From Leptospira sp. WS60.C2 (GTDB lineage: Bacteria; Spirochaetota; Leptospiria; Leptospirales; Leptospiraceae): a stretch of DNA of 64,000 nt. Below, one piece after another: positions 13,266-21,244 of this stretch. The first letter of the stretch is position 1, and each line of letters opens with the position of its first letter. A program made the translations under genes and the position numbers. The notes below the pieces were generated by a model. It was not told the origin of the DNA. It searched no databases and saw only the letters and a program-made list of their open reading frames with translations. The stretch spans positions 1,696,001 to 1,760,000 of the forward strand of contig NZ_CP162133.1 of assembly GCF_040833955.1 (NCBI RefSeq). The letters are read 5' to 3'.

Positions 13266-13826
13266 ATGAATTATTTTTTTCAGCAAGTCGCAAGGTTTTT
13301 CATTCTCATTTTCTTTTCCAGTTCCTCCTACTGTTCTAGGAAGGAAGCTGTTACGTTTCAGTTTTGCGATAATTTTAATGAGTCACTTGCATGTACAGAA
13401 CTGAAAACAGAGAACGATCTCGTTTTTTTAGAAAGGGCAAAGTTTAAAAAAGAAAATCCAACATATGAGGATTTTGGAAATTTTTTGTATTTCACTGCCA
13501 GAGAAACACCTGGTTTCCGTTTGGAATTTTCAAAATCCTGGAATGGAACGGAACGAGAATTATTTCGAAGTCAATACAACGCATATTTAGTGTATGGAAG
13601 TGCAAAAGAGAGAATGGAAGGCAATGTCTATCAACCGAATGTTGTGGTTTCCTTTCATTACCTAGGTGCACTTTTAAAGGAAGAATTTCGTCATTCTGGG
13701 ATCGCTAAAAATCCGTTTCAAATAGAAGACCTGGGGCCGATTGGCTTAACCTACATTGTGGAAGTACCCGGACTGGTTGTACCCATCACCAGGGAACGAA
13801 CCATTCGGTTGCAGTGGAAACCATAA
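13266..13826 (+). CDS. Hypothetical exported protein, possibly a lipoprotein
   Basis: 186 residues; no family recognised. The N-terminus is strongly hydrophobic (VARFFILIFFSSSSY) and followed by a Cys at residue 23 and basic residues (CSRKE). This could be a lax spirochaetal lipobox, but there is no Leu at -3 or -4, so lipidation is uncertain. The rest is a soluble domain with a likely disulfide pair (FQFCDNFNESLACTE). It follows DUF4416 by seven bases and ends the plus-strand series that began with eno. Confidence 0.6.
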   Translation: MNYFFQQVARFFILIFFSSSSYCSRKEAVTFQFCDNFNESLACTELKTENDLVFLERAKFKKENPTYEDFGNFLYFTARETPGFRLEFSKSWNGTERELFRSQYNAYLVYGSAKERMEGNVYQPNVVVSFHYLGALLKEEFRHSGIAKNPFQIEDLGPIGLTYIVEVPGLVVPITRERTIRLQWKP

Positions 13827-13846
13827 CTCCTCACCCAAGAGCACCG

Positions 13847-13889
13847 GAAACCTCACAAAACCGAATTTCAATCCTGGGTTTCCTTTTTG
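13847..13889 (+). terminator. Possible terminator after the eno-to-lipoprotein gene series
   Basis: GGAAACC (13847-13853) pairs with GGTTTCC (13878-13884) and is followed by five Ts. The loop of 24 bases is long for an intrinsic terminator, so this is a weak candidate. Confidence 0.35.
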
Positions 13890-13893
13890 CTCT

Positions 13894-14640
13894 TTACTTT
13901 TGAATGTAGAGAGCATTTGGATCAAAGAAAAAATCCATGGGAGTATAATCCAAATACAAAAGAGACAATACAGAAAGGGAAATCGCGCCCAAGACTGGTA
14001 TCAAAAGATTGTCATCGATAAGCCCTTTTGCCGTTGTGTCGGAAAAAAACTCCGTCGCACAGGAAACTAAAACGGAAACTAAAACAATGACAATGGGTGT
14101 CCATGTAAAGCCTTGGTGGTCTACCAGGGACAAAAAACTTTCCGGATGAGACTTTGTGATGAGAAATAACACCAAAACAGAAAATAAAAAAGCAGGAATC
14201 AAAAACCCAAAAACACCTTCAATCGACTTACCATTGTAAAAACGATGTTTTCCATATCGGCTCCCCACATAAGCGGCAAACGGATCCCCAATCACTAAAA
14301 ATAGAATGGCTAAGATGGCGACTTCCGCAGGAAAAAAACAAACAACGATTAAGTTTGCTAAAAAATAAGGTACTGTCCCATTAAAACGTTTCCGTTCCGA
14401 CTCCTTCATGAGAAACCCAAAGTAACGATAGAAAAAGGCTTCAAAACCTGCATTTGTCAGACGAACGATTTCTAAAAGAATTAAAGATACTAGAAAAATC
14501 CCAAGAGATGTAACCAGGATGGCTCTTGTTGCATACACCAGTCCAAATGCATCTCGAAATGGGTCGAGATACAAGGTTACGGGAATGACTAGCCCCAGTA
14601 CATGCCAAATTTTACGGAAAAAATTAAATCCTGAACTCAT
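13894..14640 (-). CDS. CTP-dependent lipid kinase-like membrane protein (SEC59/DGK1/VTE5 type)
   Basis: 248 residues with about six to seven hydrophobic segments. The conserved part is the polytopic CTP-transferase-like signature: N-terminal FRKIWHVLGLVIPV, then GDPFAAYVGSRYGKHRFYNGKS with IEGVFGFL. Family members phosphorylate dolichol, diacylglycerol or phytol with CTP, or resemble CDP-diglyceride synthase; the bacterial substrate is unknown. It is six bases downstream of the STAS gene and probably cotranscribed with it. The unrelated-looking pairing may only be convenience. Confidence 0.75.
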   Translation of the reverse strand: MSSGFNFFRKIWHVLGLVIPVTLYLDPFRDAFGLVYATRAILVTSLGIFLVSLILLEIVRLTNAGFEAFFYRYFGFLMKESERKRFNGTVPYFLANLIVVCFFPAEVAILAILFLVIGDPFAAYVGSRYGKHRFYNGKSIEGVFGFLIPAFLFSVLVLFLITKSHPESFLSLVDHQGFTWTPIVIVLVSVLVSCATEFFSDTTAKGLIDDNLLIPVLGAISLSVLSLLYLDYTPMDFFFDPNALYIQK

Positions 14641-14646
14641 TGTGTT

Positions 14647-15003
14647 TTACCTACTAGGTCTTGAAGCCATTTTGAATGCTGCTTCTTCATTATTTGCAAT
14701 GGGAAATAAATTACGAACTCCTGCCATAAGAAACGCTTGCCTAACGCTTAACGGAAGGTTGATGAGAATGATTTTGTGTTTTTGTAAAAATGCTTCTTCA
14801 TTTAAGGTCTTGAAGGCAATAATGCCTTGGGTCGTGACCATGTTCAACTCCTCAAGATCCAATATCACTGATCCATGTTTTAAGGAATTGGTGACCGATT
14901 TGATGCATTTATCAGCTGTGAAGTTGTTTAGATTTCCCTGCAATTTGGTTACGTAAACGGTATCAATTTTTTCAGTGGAAACTACTAAATCGTCTAGACT
15001 CAT
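14647..15003 (-). CDS. STAS-domain anti-sigma-factor-antagonist-like protein with altered phosphosite
   Basis: 118 residues, a single STAS domain: an alternating strand/helix pattern with GSVILDLEELNMVTTQG (44-60) at the regulatory loop. In SpoIIAA/RsbV relatives this loop reads DSSG and the Ser is phosphorylated by a kinase anti-sigma factor and released by a PP2C phosphatase. Here the position is TTQG, so T58 may replace the Ser or the protein may no longer switch by phosphorylation. A PP2C phosphatase is encoded elsewhere in the window (46446-47963). No partner kinase is adjacent. Confidence 0.85.
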   Translation of the reverse strand: MSLDDLVVSTEKIDTVYVTKLQGNLNNFTADKCIKSVTNSLKHGSVILDLEELNMVTTQGIIAFKTLNEEAFLQKHKIILINLPLSVRQAFLMAGVRNLFPIANNEEAAFKMASRPSR

Positions 15004-15030
15004 AAATTTTTCTAATTTTCTTATTTCATT

Positions 15031-15048
15031 CTTGCACTCTATTGCAAG
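15031..15048. promoter_or_regulatory. Inverted repeat in divergent promoter region
   Basis: CTTGCA-N6-TGCAAG, perfect six-base arms, in the 74-base gap between the STAS gene (minus) and the coiled-coil gene (plus). It could be an operator, but arms of this length can arise by chance. Confidence 0.3.
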
Positions 15049-15077
15049 TAAATAAAAGTTTTGGAAGGAAGTGTGAT

Positions 15078-15401
15078 TTGAAGGTTACTGTTGCTCATCT
15101 TTACAAAAAACTGGAAGAACTCGACCGCGATGTGGTGGAATTGAAAAAACTCACAGACAGGCTTGCTACTGACAGAGAATATTCCCCTATCTTGAAAGAA
15201 ACTTTTTTATCGGAAATGGCAAAATTGGAAGACCAAAAAACAGAGATTTTAGGCCTTCGAGTGGAAAAACAGGCAAATCCGGTCAAATCTTCCAAACAAG
15301 TCCTAATGACATCGACTCCAGTTGAGGAACCCAGAGCACAAACTTCCATTCCGGTTCCCTCAGAACCAAAAAAAACAGAAAGACCTGTTCGCAAATATTA
15401 A
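15078..15401 (+). CDS. Small coiled-coil hypothetical protein
   Basis: 107 residues from the TTG at 15078; the frame is open to a TTG at 15042, but GGAAGG (15063-15068) is well placed for 15078. Residues about 5-70 form a heptad-rich helix (HLYKKLEELDRDVVELKKLTD), followed by a Pro/Ser/Thr/Lys-rich tail. No membrane segment, and no family recognised. Such short coiled coils are often scaffold or cell-division accessory proteins, but I cannot assign one. It is 36 bases upstream of the lipoprotein gene and probably in the same transcript. Confidence 0.65.
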   Translation: MKVTVAHLYKKLEELDRDVVELKKLTDRLATDREYSPILKETFLSEMAKLEDQKTEILGLRVEKQANPVKSSKQVLMTSTPVEEPRAQTSIPVPSEPKKTERPVRKY

Positions 15402-15436
15402 TTAACTTTAAAGACTGTAAAACACAAGGAACCCAA

Positions 15437-16954
15437 ATGATTCGAAACAAACTAACACACCGAGTGATCTTACTTGGTTTGATTCTCCTTCCCCTTCTCA
15501 ACTGTTCCAAGGATACGGAAATCCTGGCAACGTTTGATGGTGGAACGGTGACACGAAGAGAGATGAATTTTGTAATTGAAGCTTCCAAAAGAGGCAATAC
15601 AGAACCTCAGCCAATCAGTGCTGACATCCAGGCTAAAATTTTAGAAAGCATCGCGTTAGAAAAAATATTATTAAAAGATGCCATCAAAGCAAACAAAGTA
15701 TCCGAAGCTGATGTAACCAAAATTGAATCGTTAGTGAAAGATTTTTTGAAACTTAACGTTTATATGCGTGAGTTTGTTAAAAATGGTCTCAAATCAAAAC
15801 CTTTAGAATTCATCAATCTGCAACTGGCACTCGTTCGCGGGGAAGATGAAACAGAAAATCTAAAACGAGCACAAGATCTTGCCAATCGATTGAATGAAAT
15901 GTCTGACAAAGAAGTGGCAGTTGAAATTGCAAAAGAAACTGATGACATGACAAGAAAACCGATCGGTGGAAAATTAGAACCATTTTGCACAAACTGCGCA
16001 GAAACACCACTCGAAGATATTTTAAATGAAGTGCGAAATGTGAAACAAGGGAAATTTATTGCCTACGCCAAACGAGGGGAAGGACGCATTGCTTACGTGG
16101 TTCGTTCTTTAGGAACAGAAAAAGTCCATCCAGAAAGACTTCGAAAATATTTTACATCTGTATTTGATGACTTCAAAGCCGAAGCAATCGAATATGGAAA
16201 AACGCACGAAGATGCAGAAACAAAAGCTAGCATTGCCTATTTTACCGAAGGGGAATCTGCTGATAAAGCAAACCAATTTGCTTCGCATACAATGAAAGAG
16301 TATGAACAAGGTTTGTACCAAAAAGAATTAAAGAAGATCACTGAAGAAAGCGGAATCACTGTAGCGACCTTACCTCGTTTTACTGGTCCAGACGATGTAG
16401 ATCCAAAAATCTTTACTCCTGAATATAGCCTTTATTCCAATAAAGAAGGAAAGAGTTATACATGGAAAGATTTAACTGCTGATTTTGATGCGATTCCTTC
16501 CCAGCTCAAACAAGAATACAAAACAGAAAAAGCAAAAACTTGGGATATGTTGAATCTCTTCCAATCAACAATCCTTCAAGGAAAAATCGCTGAGACTTCA
16601 AAACGAGTGCAAAATGTGGAAGGTGAAATTGGTTACCTCATGCAATTGGATAAAATGAAAGTAAGTCTTGCTTTAAAATCCCTTCAAGATGAAATCAAAG
16701 CCATTCCTGTGAATGTAACCGAAGCACAAATGCGCGATGCATACGAAGCAGGGAAATTGTATGCTTACTCTGACCAAGACCCTAAAAACCCACAAAATCG
16801 AATTCCAAAGCCATATGCTGCTGTTCGAGAAAGAATTAAATCTGAAATGGAAGGGTCACAAAGAAATTCCTTTATTGAACAAAAGGTATCGGGTCTGAAA
16901 ACGACTTATAATTTGGTGATCGCCAACGATCGTCTAAAGGAAGTTACACTCTAA
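15437..16954 (+). CDS. Lipoprotein related to the SurA/PrsA peptidyl-prolyl isomerase group
   Basis: 505 residues. A lipoprotein signal peptide is clear: basic start, hydrophobic core and LPLLNC with Cys23. The mature N-terminus ILATFDGGTVTRREMNFVIE, followed by a helical region, is the pattern of SurA/PrsA-type chaperones, in which a strand leads into helices around a parvulin domain. I do not see a confident parvulin active site, so it may be a chaperone without isomerase activity. Residues 190-200 contain FCTNCAE, a CxxC pair. It is probably exported and membrane-anchored. AAGGAA precedes the ATG by about ten bases. Confidence 0.7.
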   Translation: MIRNKLTHRVILLGLILLPLLNCSKDTEILATFDGGTVTRREMNFVIEASKRGNTEPQPISADIQAKILESIALEKILLKDAIKANKVSEADVTKIESLVKDFLKLNVYMREFVKNGLKSKPLEFINLQLALVRGEDETENLKRAQDLANRLNEMSDKEVAVEIAKETDDMTRKPIGGKLEPFCTNCAETPLEDILNEVRNVKQGKFIAYAKRGEGRIAYVVRSLGTEKVHPERLRKYFTSVFDDFKAEAIEYGKTHEDAETKASIAYFTEGESADKANQFASHTMKEYEQGLYQKELKKITEESGITVATLPRFTGPDDVDPKIFTPEYSLYSNKEGKSYTWKDLTADFDAIPSQLKQEYKTEKAKTWDMLNLFQSTILQGKIAETSKRVQNVEGEIGYLMQLDKMKVSLALKSLQDEIKAIPVNVTEAQMRDAYEAGKLYAYSDQDPKNPQNRIPKPYAAVRERIKSEMEGSQRNSFIEQKVSGLKTTYNLVIANDRLKEVTL

Positions 16955-16971
16955 GATCTTCCCAGATTTGC

Positions 16972-17008
16972 AATATGGCAAAATTTTTTTATTGAATTTT
17001 GCCATATT
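16972..17008. repeat. Perfect 14-base inverted repeat upstream of the double-HTH regulator
   Basis: AATATGGCAAAATT (16972-16985) and its exact complement AATTTTGCCATATT (16995-17008) flank nine bases. It begins 17 bases after the lipoprotein stop and ends 29 bases before the regulator's ATG. The hairpin is not followed by a T-run in the plus direction, so a terminator is less likely than an operator bound by a dimeric regulator. A TTGACA hexamer (17008-17013) touches its right edge. Confidence 0.8.
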
Positions 17009-17037
17009 TGACATATTTTGACTGTTAGGGGGGATAA

Positions 17038-17451
17038 ATGAACAATCACATTTACATGCTTCGTAAGAAGAGAGGCATCAAACAGTACGATATGGCAAGG
17101 GCTTTGGGGGTATCTCCGAGTTATCTTTCCAAAATTGAGACTGGTGCCCAAGATCCGACTGAGAAATTTAAGTCGTCTTGTGCCAAGTATCTCAAAACGT
17201 CCGTTGAGAAACTCTTCAACGACAGCGCTGTGGAAGACATCTACCCTGAGTTTTCCAATGGATTGAAAAACAAACTTTGGGCAGTTCGGCGTGAGTTGGG
17301 TATCAAACAATACGATTTCGCAAAGAGATTGAAAGTATCCACTCCGTTTCTCTCGAAAGTAGAACTAGGACTTTTAGAGCCACCAGAAGATTTTAAGAAT
17401 CTGGTTTCGAAAGTTCTCAAAATGGAAAAAAACGAGCTATTTCTCGGCTAA
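17038..17451 (+). CDS. DNA-binding protein with two tandem XRE-type helix-turn-helix domains
   Basis: 137 residues made of two similar halves. Residues 1-60 and about 76-135 each contain an HTH_3/XRE unit: LRKKRGIKQYDMARALGVSPSYLSKIETG and VRRELGIKQYDFAKRLKVSTPFLSKVELG are equivalent segments (shown only as landmarks). No other domain follows. Tandem HTH units in one chain can bind two half-sites without dimerising. The A/G-rich TAGGGGGG before the ATG is the ribosome binding site. The perfect inverted repeat 29 bases upstream is a candidate autoregulatory operator. A strong terminator isolates the gene downstream. Confidence 0.88.
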   Translation: MNNHIYMLRKKRGIKQYDMARALGVSPSYLSKIETGAQDPTEKFKSSCAKYLKTSVEKLFNDSAVEDIYPEFSNGLKNKLWAVRRELGIKQYDFAKRLKVSTPFLSKVELGLLEPPEDFKNLVSKVLKMEKNELFLG

Positions 17452-17465
17452 TTTGAAAATCACCA

Positions 17466-17494
17466 AAGCAAGGCTCCGCAAGCCTTGCTTTTTC
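17466..17494 (+). terminator. Rho-independent terminator after the double-HTH gene
   Basis: AAGCAAGGCT (17466-17475) pairs perfectly with AGCCTTGCTT (17481-17490) around a five-base loop and runs into TTTTT. One of the two strongest terminators in the window. Confidence 0.95.
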
Positions 17495-17552
17495 TCACCT
17501 CCCCCACAAAAAGATTTTGTCACATAATTTCAAAACCATTCAATAGTCCCTG

Positions 17553-19142
17553 ATGAAAGAGAGACAAGCGGAACACCAAGATGGTTGGGCCAGTCGAGTC
17601 GGTTTGATTTTAGCGGTAGCCAGTGGTGCCATTGGACTTGGGAATTTTTTACGTTTCCCTGGTCAAGCGGCTCAGAATGGCGGTGGAGCCTTTATGGTTC
17701 CTTATATGATTAGTTTCCTTGTCCTTGGAATTCCTGTCTGTTTGGCGGAATGGACCATGGGACGGATGGGTGGAAAACATGGCCATAGCACCCCTTTTAT
17801 CTTTCGCGAATATTTAAAAGGATTTCCCCTCAAACTTTCAGGAACCATCGGTGTGATGATTCCTGTTATGATCTACGTGTATTATGTTTTTATCGAATCC
17901 TGGTGTTTGGCATATGCATATTTTTTCCTAACAGGGCAGATGTCTCTCTCTGCAACCACTCAGGATGGAATGACCAAAGAAGCGTCTTCTTTTTTTGTAT
18001 CCTTAACAGGTGCAGGGGAAAATGGCTCTAGTTTTCAATCCCCTATCATCGTCTTTTTTCTGTTATGTGTTTTGTTTAATTTTTTACTTGTGTACCGAGG
18101 TCTTTCCAAAGGTTTGGAAGCCTTTGCGAAAATTGCCATGCCACTCATGGGAATTTGCGCGACGATCATTCTTGTTCGTGTTCTTACCATTCCGGGAATC
18201 GAATCCGGCCTTGCCGTGATGTGGAATCCAGACTGGACCAAACTGACAGAACCCAAGGTATGGATCAGTGCTGCAGGACAAATTTTCTTTTCTTTGTCCA
18301 CTGGTTTTGGAATCGCCCTCGTATTTTCTAGTTTTCTAAAGAAAAAAGATGATGTTGTATTGTCTAGTTTGTCCTCAGCCTCTCTAAATGAATTCGCAGA
18401 AGTAGTGTTTGGTGGTATGATAACCATCCCTGTAGCCTTTTTGTTTTTAGGTATGCAGGCAACTTCTTTTGGAACCTTTGGAATGGGTTTCATCGCCCTA
18501 CCGTCTGTTTTTGGAATGATGCCGGGGGGTAATTTTTTTGGTGGGTTGTGGTTTTTAGTGCTCTTTCTTGCGGCGATCACATCCTCTGTGACCATGTTGC
18601 AACCCGGGATCTTATTTTTAGAAGAAGGGTTTCGCATCGGGAGAAAAAAGTCTTCCCTACTTCTGTTTCTATTCACCTTCCTATTGTGTCTTCCCATTGT
18701 TTATTTCAATAAAGACTTTGCCGCTCTGGACATTGCTGACTTTTACATCGGAACCATTATGATTTATATCCTAGCTTCCATTCAAATCTTTATCTTTGTT
18801 TTTAAGATTGGAGTGGATCGAGGCGAAGCCGATGCTAATGAGGGAAGTCTCATTCCATTTCCAAAACTTATTAAATTTGTTTTGAAATACATCACTCCTT
18901 GGTTTTTACTCTTTATCTTCATTTCGTTTTGTTATATGAACCTTCCTGAATATTTAGATAAAATGAATCCAGAAGTCATGGGCCTTCTTGCTGAAAACAA
19001 AGGCGAGAACGTAGATGATGCAAAAACAAAAGCAGTCGTTGCTAGGTCCGTAGTGATTGGTCTTATTTTGATTTATGGTTTTATCTATTACTTGGTTTCA
19101 AAAGCATTAGATCATAAAAAAGACAAGGGATTGGTTGGATGA
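17553..19142 (+). CDS. Na+-dependent transporter of the neurotransmitter:sodium symporter (NSS/SNF) family
   Basis: 529 residues with about 12 membrane spans. The N-terminal GWASRVGLILAVASGAIGLG and NFLRFPGQAAQNGGGAF form the Na+-binding unwound helix 1 of LeuT-type transporters. Bacterial members take up amino acids with Na+; the substrate is not predictable here. No clear Shine-Dalgarno precedes the ATG at 17553, and TTGTCA at 17517 could be a -35 element. Its stop codon TGA overlaps the ATGA of a tiny membrane protein gene that is probably its accessory subunit. Confidence 0.93.
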   Translation: MKERQAEHQDGWASRVGLILAVASGAIGLGNFLRFPGQAAQNGGGAFMVPYMISFLVLGIPVCLAEWTMGRMGGKHGHSTPFIFREYLKGFPLKLSGTIGVMIPVMIYVYYVFIESWCLAYAYFFLTGQMSLSATTQDGMTKEASSFFVSLTGAGENGSSFQSPIIVFFLLCVLFNFLLVYRGLSKGLEAFAKIAMPLMGICATIILVRVLTIPGIESGLAVMWNPDWTKLTEPKVWISAAGQIFFSLSTGFGIALVFSSFLKKKDDVVLSSLSSASLNEFAEVVFGGMITIPVAFLFLGMQATSFGTFGMGFIALPSVFGMMPGGNFFGGLWFLVLFLAAITSSVTMLQPGILFLEEGFRIGRKKSSLLLFLFTFLLCLPIVYFNKDFAALDIADFYIGTIMIYILASIQIFIFVFKIGVDRGEADANEGSLIPFPKLIKFVLKYITPWFLLFIFISFCYMNLPEYLDKMNPEVMGLLAENKGENVDDAKTKAVVARSVVIGLILIYGFIYYLVSKALDHKKDKGLVG

Positions 19143-19255
19143 TGGGAGTTACAGAACTGAATTGGCAAGGAATTCTCATCATGACAGTCTCTTTGATTTC
19201 TGTAATTACACTCACTGTTGTGTGTGTGATCTTACTTTTTCGTAATAGGCATTAA
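19139..19255 (+). CDS. Tiny membrane protein, probable NSS transporter accessory subunit (MetS-like)
   Basis: 38 residues (37 if the second of two consecutive ATGs is used). It starts within the stop of the transporter gene (ATGATG, four-base overlap) and ends three bases before dinG. One hydrophobic helix (about residues 11-33, ILIMTVSLISV and on) is followed by a basic tail FRNRH, the expected topology of a single-span protein with its C-terminus inside. Some bacterial NSS transporters, such as the corynebacterial methionine/alanine importer MetP, need a tiny single-span partner (MetS) encoded just downstream. Position, size and topology match; the sequence similarity is not strong by eye. 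Confidence 0.7.
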   Translation: MMGVTELNWQGILIMTVSLISVITLTVVCVILLFRNRH

Positions 19256-19258
19256 CAT

Positions 19259-21244
19259 TTGGACGTAACATCAGTTTTTACGAAAGAACTTCCTAAATTA
19301 TGGAAGGATTATGAAACAAGAAAAGAACAACTTGATATGTCTCTTGCGATTGAATCAGCGTTTCAGACAGGAACCAATTGGGTCATTGAGGCAGGGACTG
19401 GGGTTGGAAAATCACTCGCCTATCTCATCCCAAGTGCTTTGTTTTCGTTAGAAAATGAATGTACGGTTGTTGTTTCCACTGAAACCAAATCTTTGCAAGA
19501 CCAGCTATTGTACAAAGACATCCCTCTTGTTTCGAAGGCTCTTGGTGTTCCCATCAATGCGATGGTTGCCCTTGGTGCGAGCAATTATTTGTGTAAACGA
19601 AAATACAATCGAGTCATGGAACGGGGTGAGTTTGGACCCGAAATGGAATCATCCCTTTCCTATTTTGTAAACTGGGAAAAACAAACGGAAAGTGGGATCC
19701 GTGCTGAATATGATGGATTTATTTCTAATTCATTTTGGTCGTCTGTAGCAAGAGAATCTGACAACTGTTTGGGGAGAAATTGTCCCAATTTTAGTTCCTC
19801 CTATTATTTTTTAGAAAAGGAGAAATGGAAAAAAGCGAACATCTTAATTGTAAACCACTATTTGCTTGCAAGTCATATGGCTGGAGATTTTAAGTTGCTT
19901 CCGCCATTTTCTCAACTTGTCATCGATGAAGCTCATGTATTCCCTGAGATCGTTGGGAAAGCGTTTGGTTCAGAAATTCGATATGAATACATTCTCGGAT
20001 TGCTTCATTATTTGTATTTTCCGGAAAAACGAACTGGCCTTATATTAAAAATTAAGTCTAACGAGAAACTCATTCAACTAGTGGAAGCAAGCATCAGTTA
20101 TGCGAATGATTTGTTTCGTATGTTACTTTCTGCGATTCCTTTGCAGTTCAATCAGTTTGCTACTCGTCACACCGAGCGGATTAAATTGGATAATGGGGCG
20201 CTAGAAGATACTCTGGCGGATTTAGCATCCGTTTTGGAAGGTTTGTTATCTAAATACAAAAAAGACAGTGATGACATTGAAGAAAAGGAATTGGCTCTAG
20301 GTCTTGAAATGGTTTCAGGGAACTTAAAGAAAGCATCCTCGTTTCTCACGGATTTTCGCCTCAAAACCAATCCAAACTTGGTGTTTTGGATTGAACCACC
20401 ATCACAGATGGCAAAGGAACCGTTTTATTATTTATTTTCCCAACCAAAGAATACAGATGAAATTTTAGCCAATACTCTTTTTCCCAATATGGACTCAGTG
20501 GTGATGACATCCGCCACGCTTTCACCCACAGCAGGCAATTTTCAATACTTTTTAAAGGAAGTGGGAACAAGTGATGTGAAAACAAAAACCTTAAGTTCCC
20601 CGTTTTCATACAACACACATTCGCTTCTTTTTGTTCCCAAACAAATTGCCGATCCAGTATCTGATCCCAAACGAAACAAAACCGATCTTTCCTATTGGAT
20701 CACAAGACTTTTGAAACTTTCGGAAGGTGATGCATTTGTTTTATTCACATCAAATAAGTTATTGTCAGAACTGTATGAAGAGATTCGGAACTTAGTTCCT
20801 TATCCTATTTTTGCTCAAACAGAAATGGGACCCATTGCCGCCAAACGGGAGTTTCTTGCGAATGAAAATAGTGTACTTTTTGGTGTTTCTAGTTTTTGGC
20901 AAGGTGTGGACATCAAAGGTGATAAACTGAGAAATGTGATCGTAACAAAACTTCCCTTCCAGGTTCCTACTGAACCCGTACTCCAAGCCAAAATGGAAGA
21001 TATGGAAAAAAAAGGAAAAAGCCCCTTTTGGGAAATGCAAGTTCCGAAAACCTGTCTATTACTTCGACAAGGGTTTGGAAGACTGATTCGTTCCGGGTCC
21101 GATACAGGAATGGTGAGCATCCTCGATCCTCGGATTCACACGAAATCCTATGGAAAAAACGTCTTGCAAAGTTTACCCAAAGGAGTTCCTCTCATTACGG
21201 ACTTCCATGAATTGGAAAGAAAATTCCATTTATTGCCGAAATGA
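19259..21244 (+). CDS. DinG-like XPD/Rad3-family DNA helicase with an incomplete Fe-S motif
   Basis: 661 residues, TTG start three bases after the tiny membrane gene. Superfamily 2 helicase motifs: EAGTGVGKSLAYLIPS (Walker A), VIDEAHVFPE (DEAH), TSATLSP, SSFWQGVDIKG and QGFGRLIRSG. The Fe-S region has C112, C170 and C175 with spacing equal to E. coli DinG, but the fourth cysteine is replaced by serine (S181, codon TCC). DinG unwinds R-loops, D-loops and G-quadruplexes during damage and replication stress and needs its 4Fe-4S cluster in E. coli. The cluster here may be three-cysteine ligated, serine ligated or lost. It ends with an ATGA overlap to the next gene. Confidence 0.88.
   Translation: MDVTSVFTKELPKLWKDYETRKEQLDMSLAIESAFQTGTNWVIEAGTGVGKSLAYLIPSALFSLENECTVVVSTETKSLQDQLLYKDIPLVSKALGVPINAMVALGASNYLCKRKYNRVMERGEFGPEMESSLSYFVNWEKQTESGIRAEYDGFISNSFWSSVARESDNCLGRNCPNFSSSYYFLEKEKWKKANILIVNHYLLASHMAGDFKLLPPFSQLVIDEAHVFPEIVGKAFGSEIRYEYILGLLHYLYFPEKRTGLILKIKSNEKLIQLVEASISYANDLFRMLLSAIPLQFNQFATRHTERIKLDNGALEDTLADLASVLEGLLSKYKKDSDDIEEKELALGLEMVSGNLKKASSFLTDFRLKTNPNLVFWIEPPSQMAKEPFYYLFSQPKNTDEILANTLFPNMDSVVMTSATLSPTAGNFQYFLKEVGTSDVKTKTLSSPFSYNTHSLLFVPKQIADPVSDPKRNKTDLSYWITRLLKLSEGDAFVLFTSNKLLSELYEEIRNLVPYPIFAQTEMGPIAAKREFLANENSVLFGVSSFWQGVDIKGDKLRNVIVTKLPFQVPTEPVLQAKMEDMEKKGKSPFWEMQVPKTCLLLRQGFGRLIRSGSDTGMVSILDPRIHTKSYGKNVLQSLPKGVPLITDFHELERKFHLLPK

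Noticed and set aside
16972..17008. The 14-base inverted repeat as a terminator of the lipoprotein gene
   Set aside because: The T-run lies in the loop and left arm, not after the hairpin; an operator is more plausible, although a role in transcript end formation cannot be excluded.
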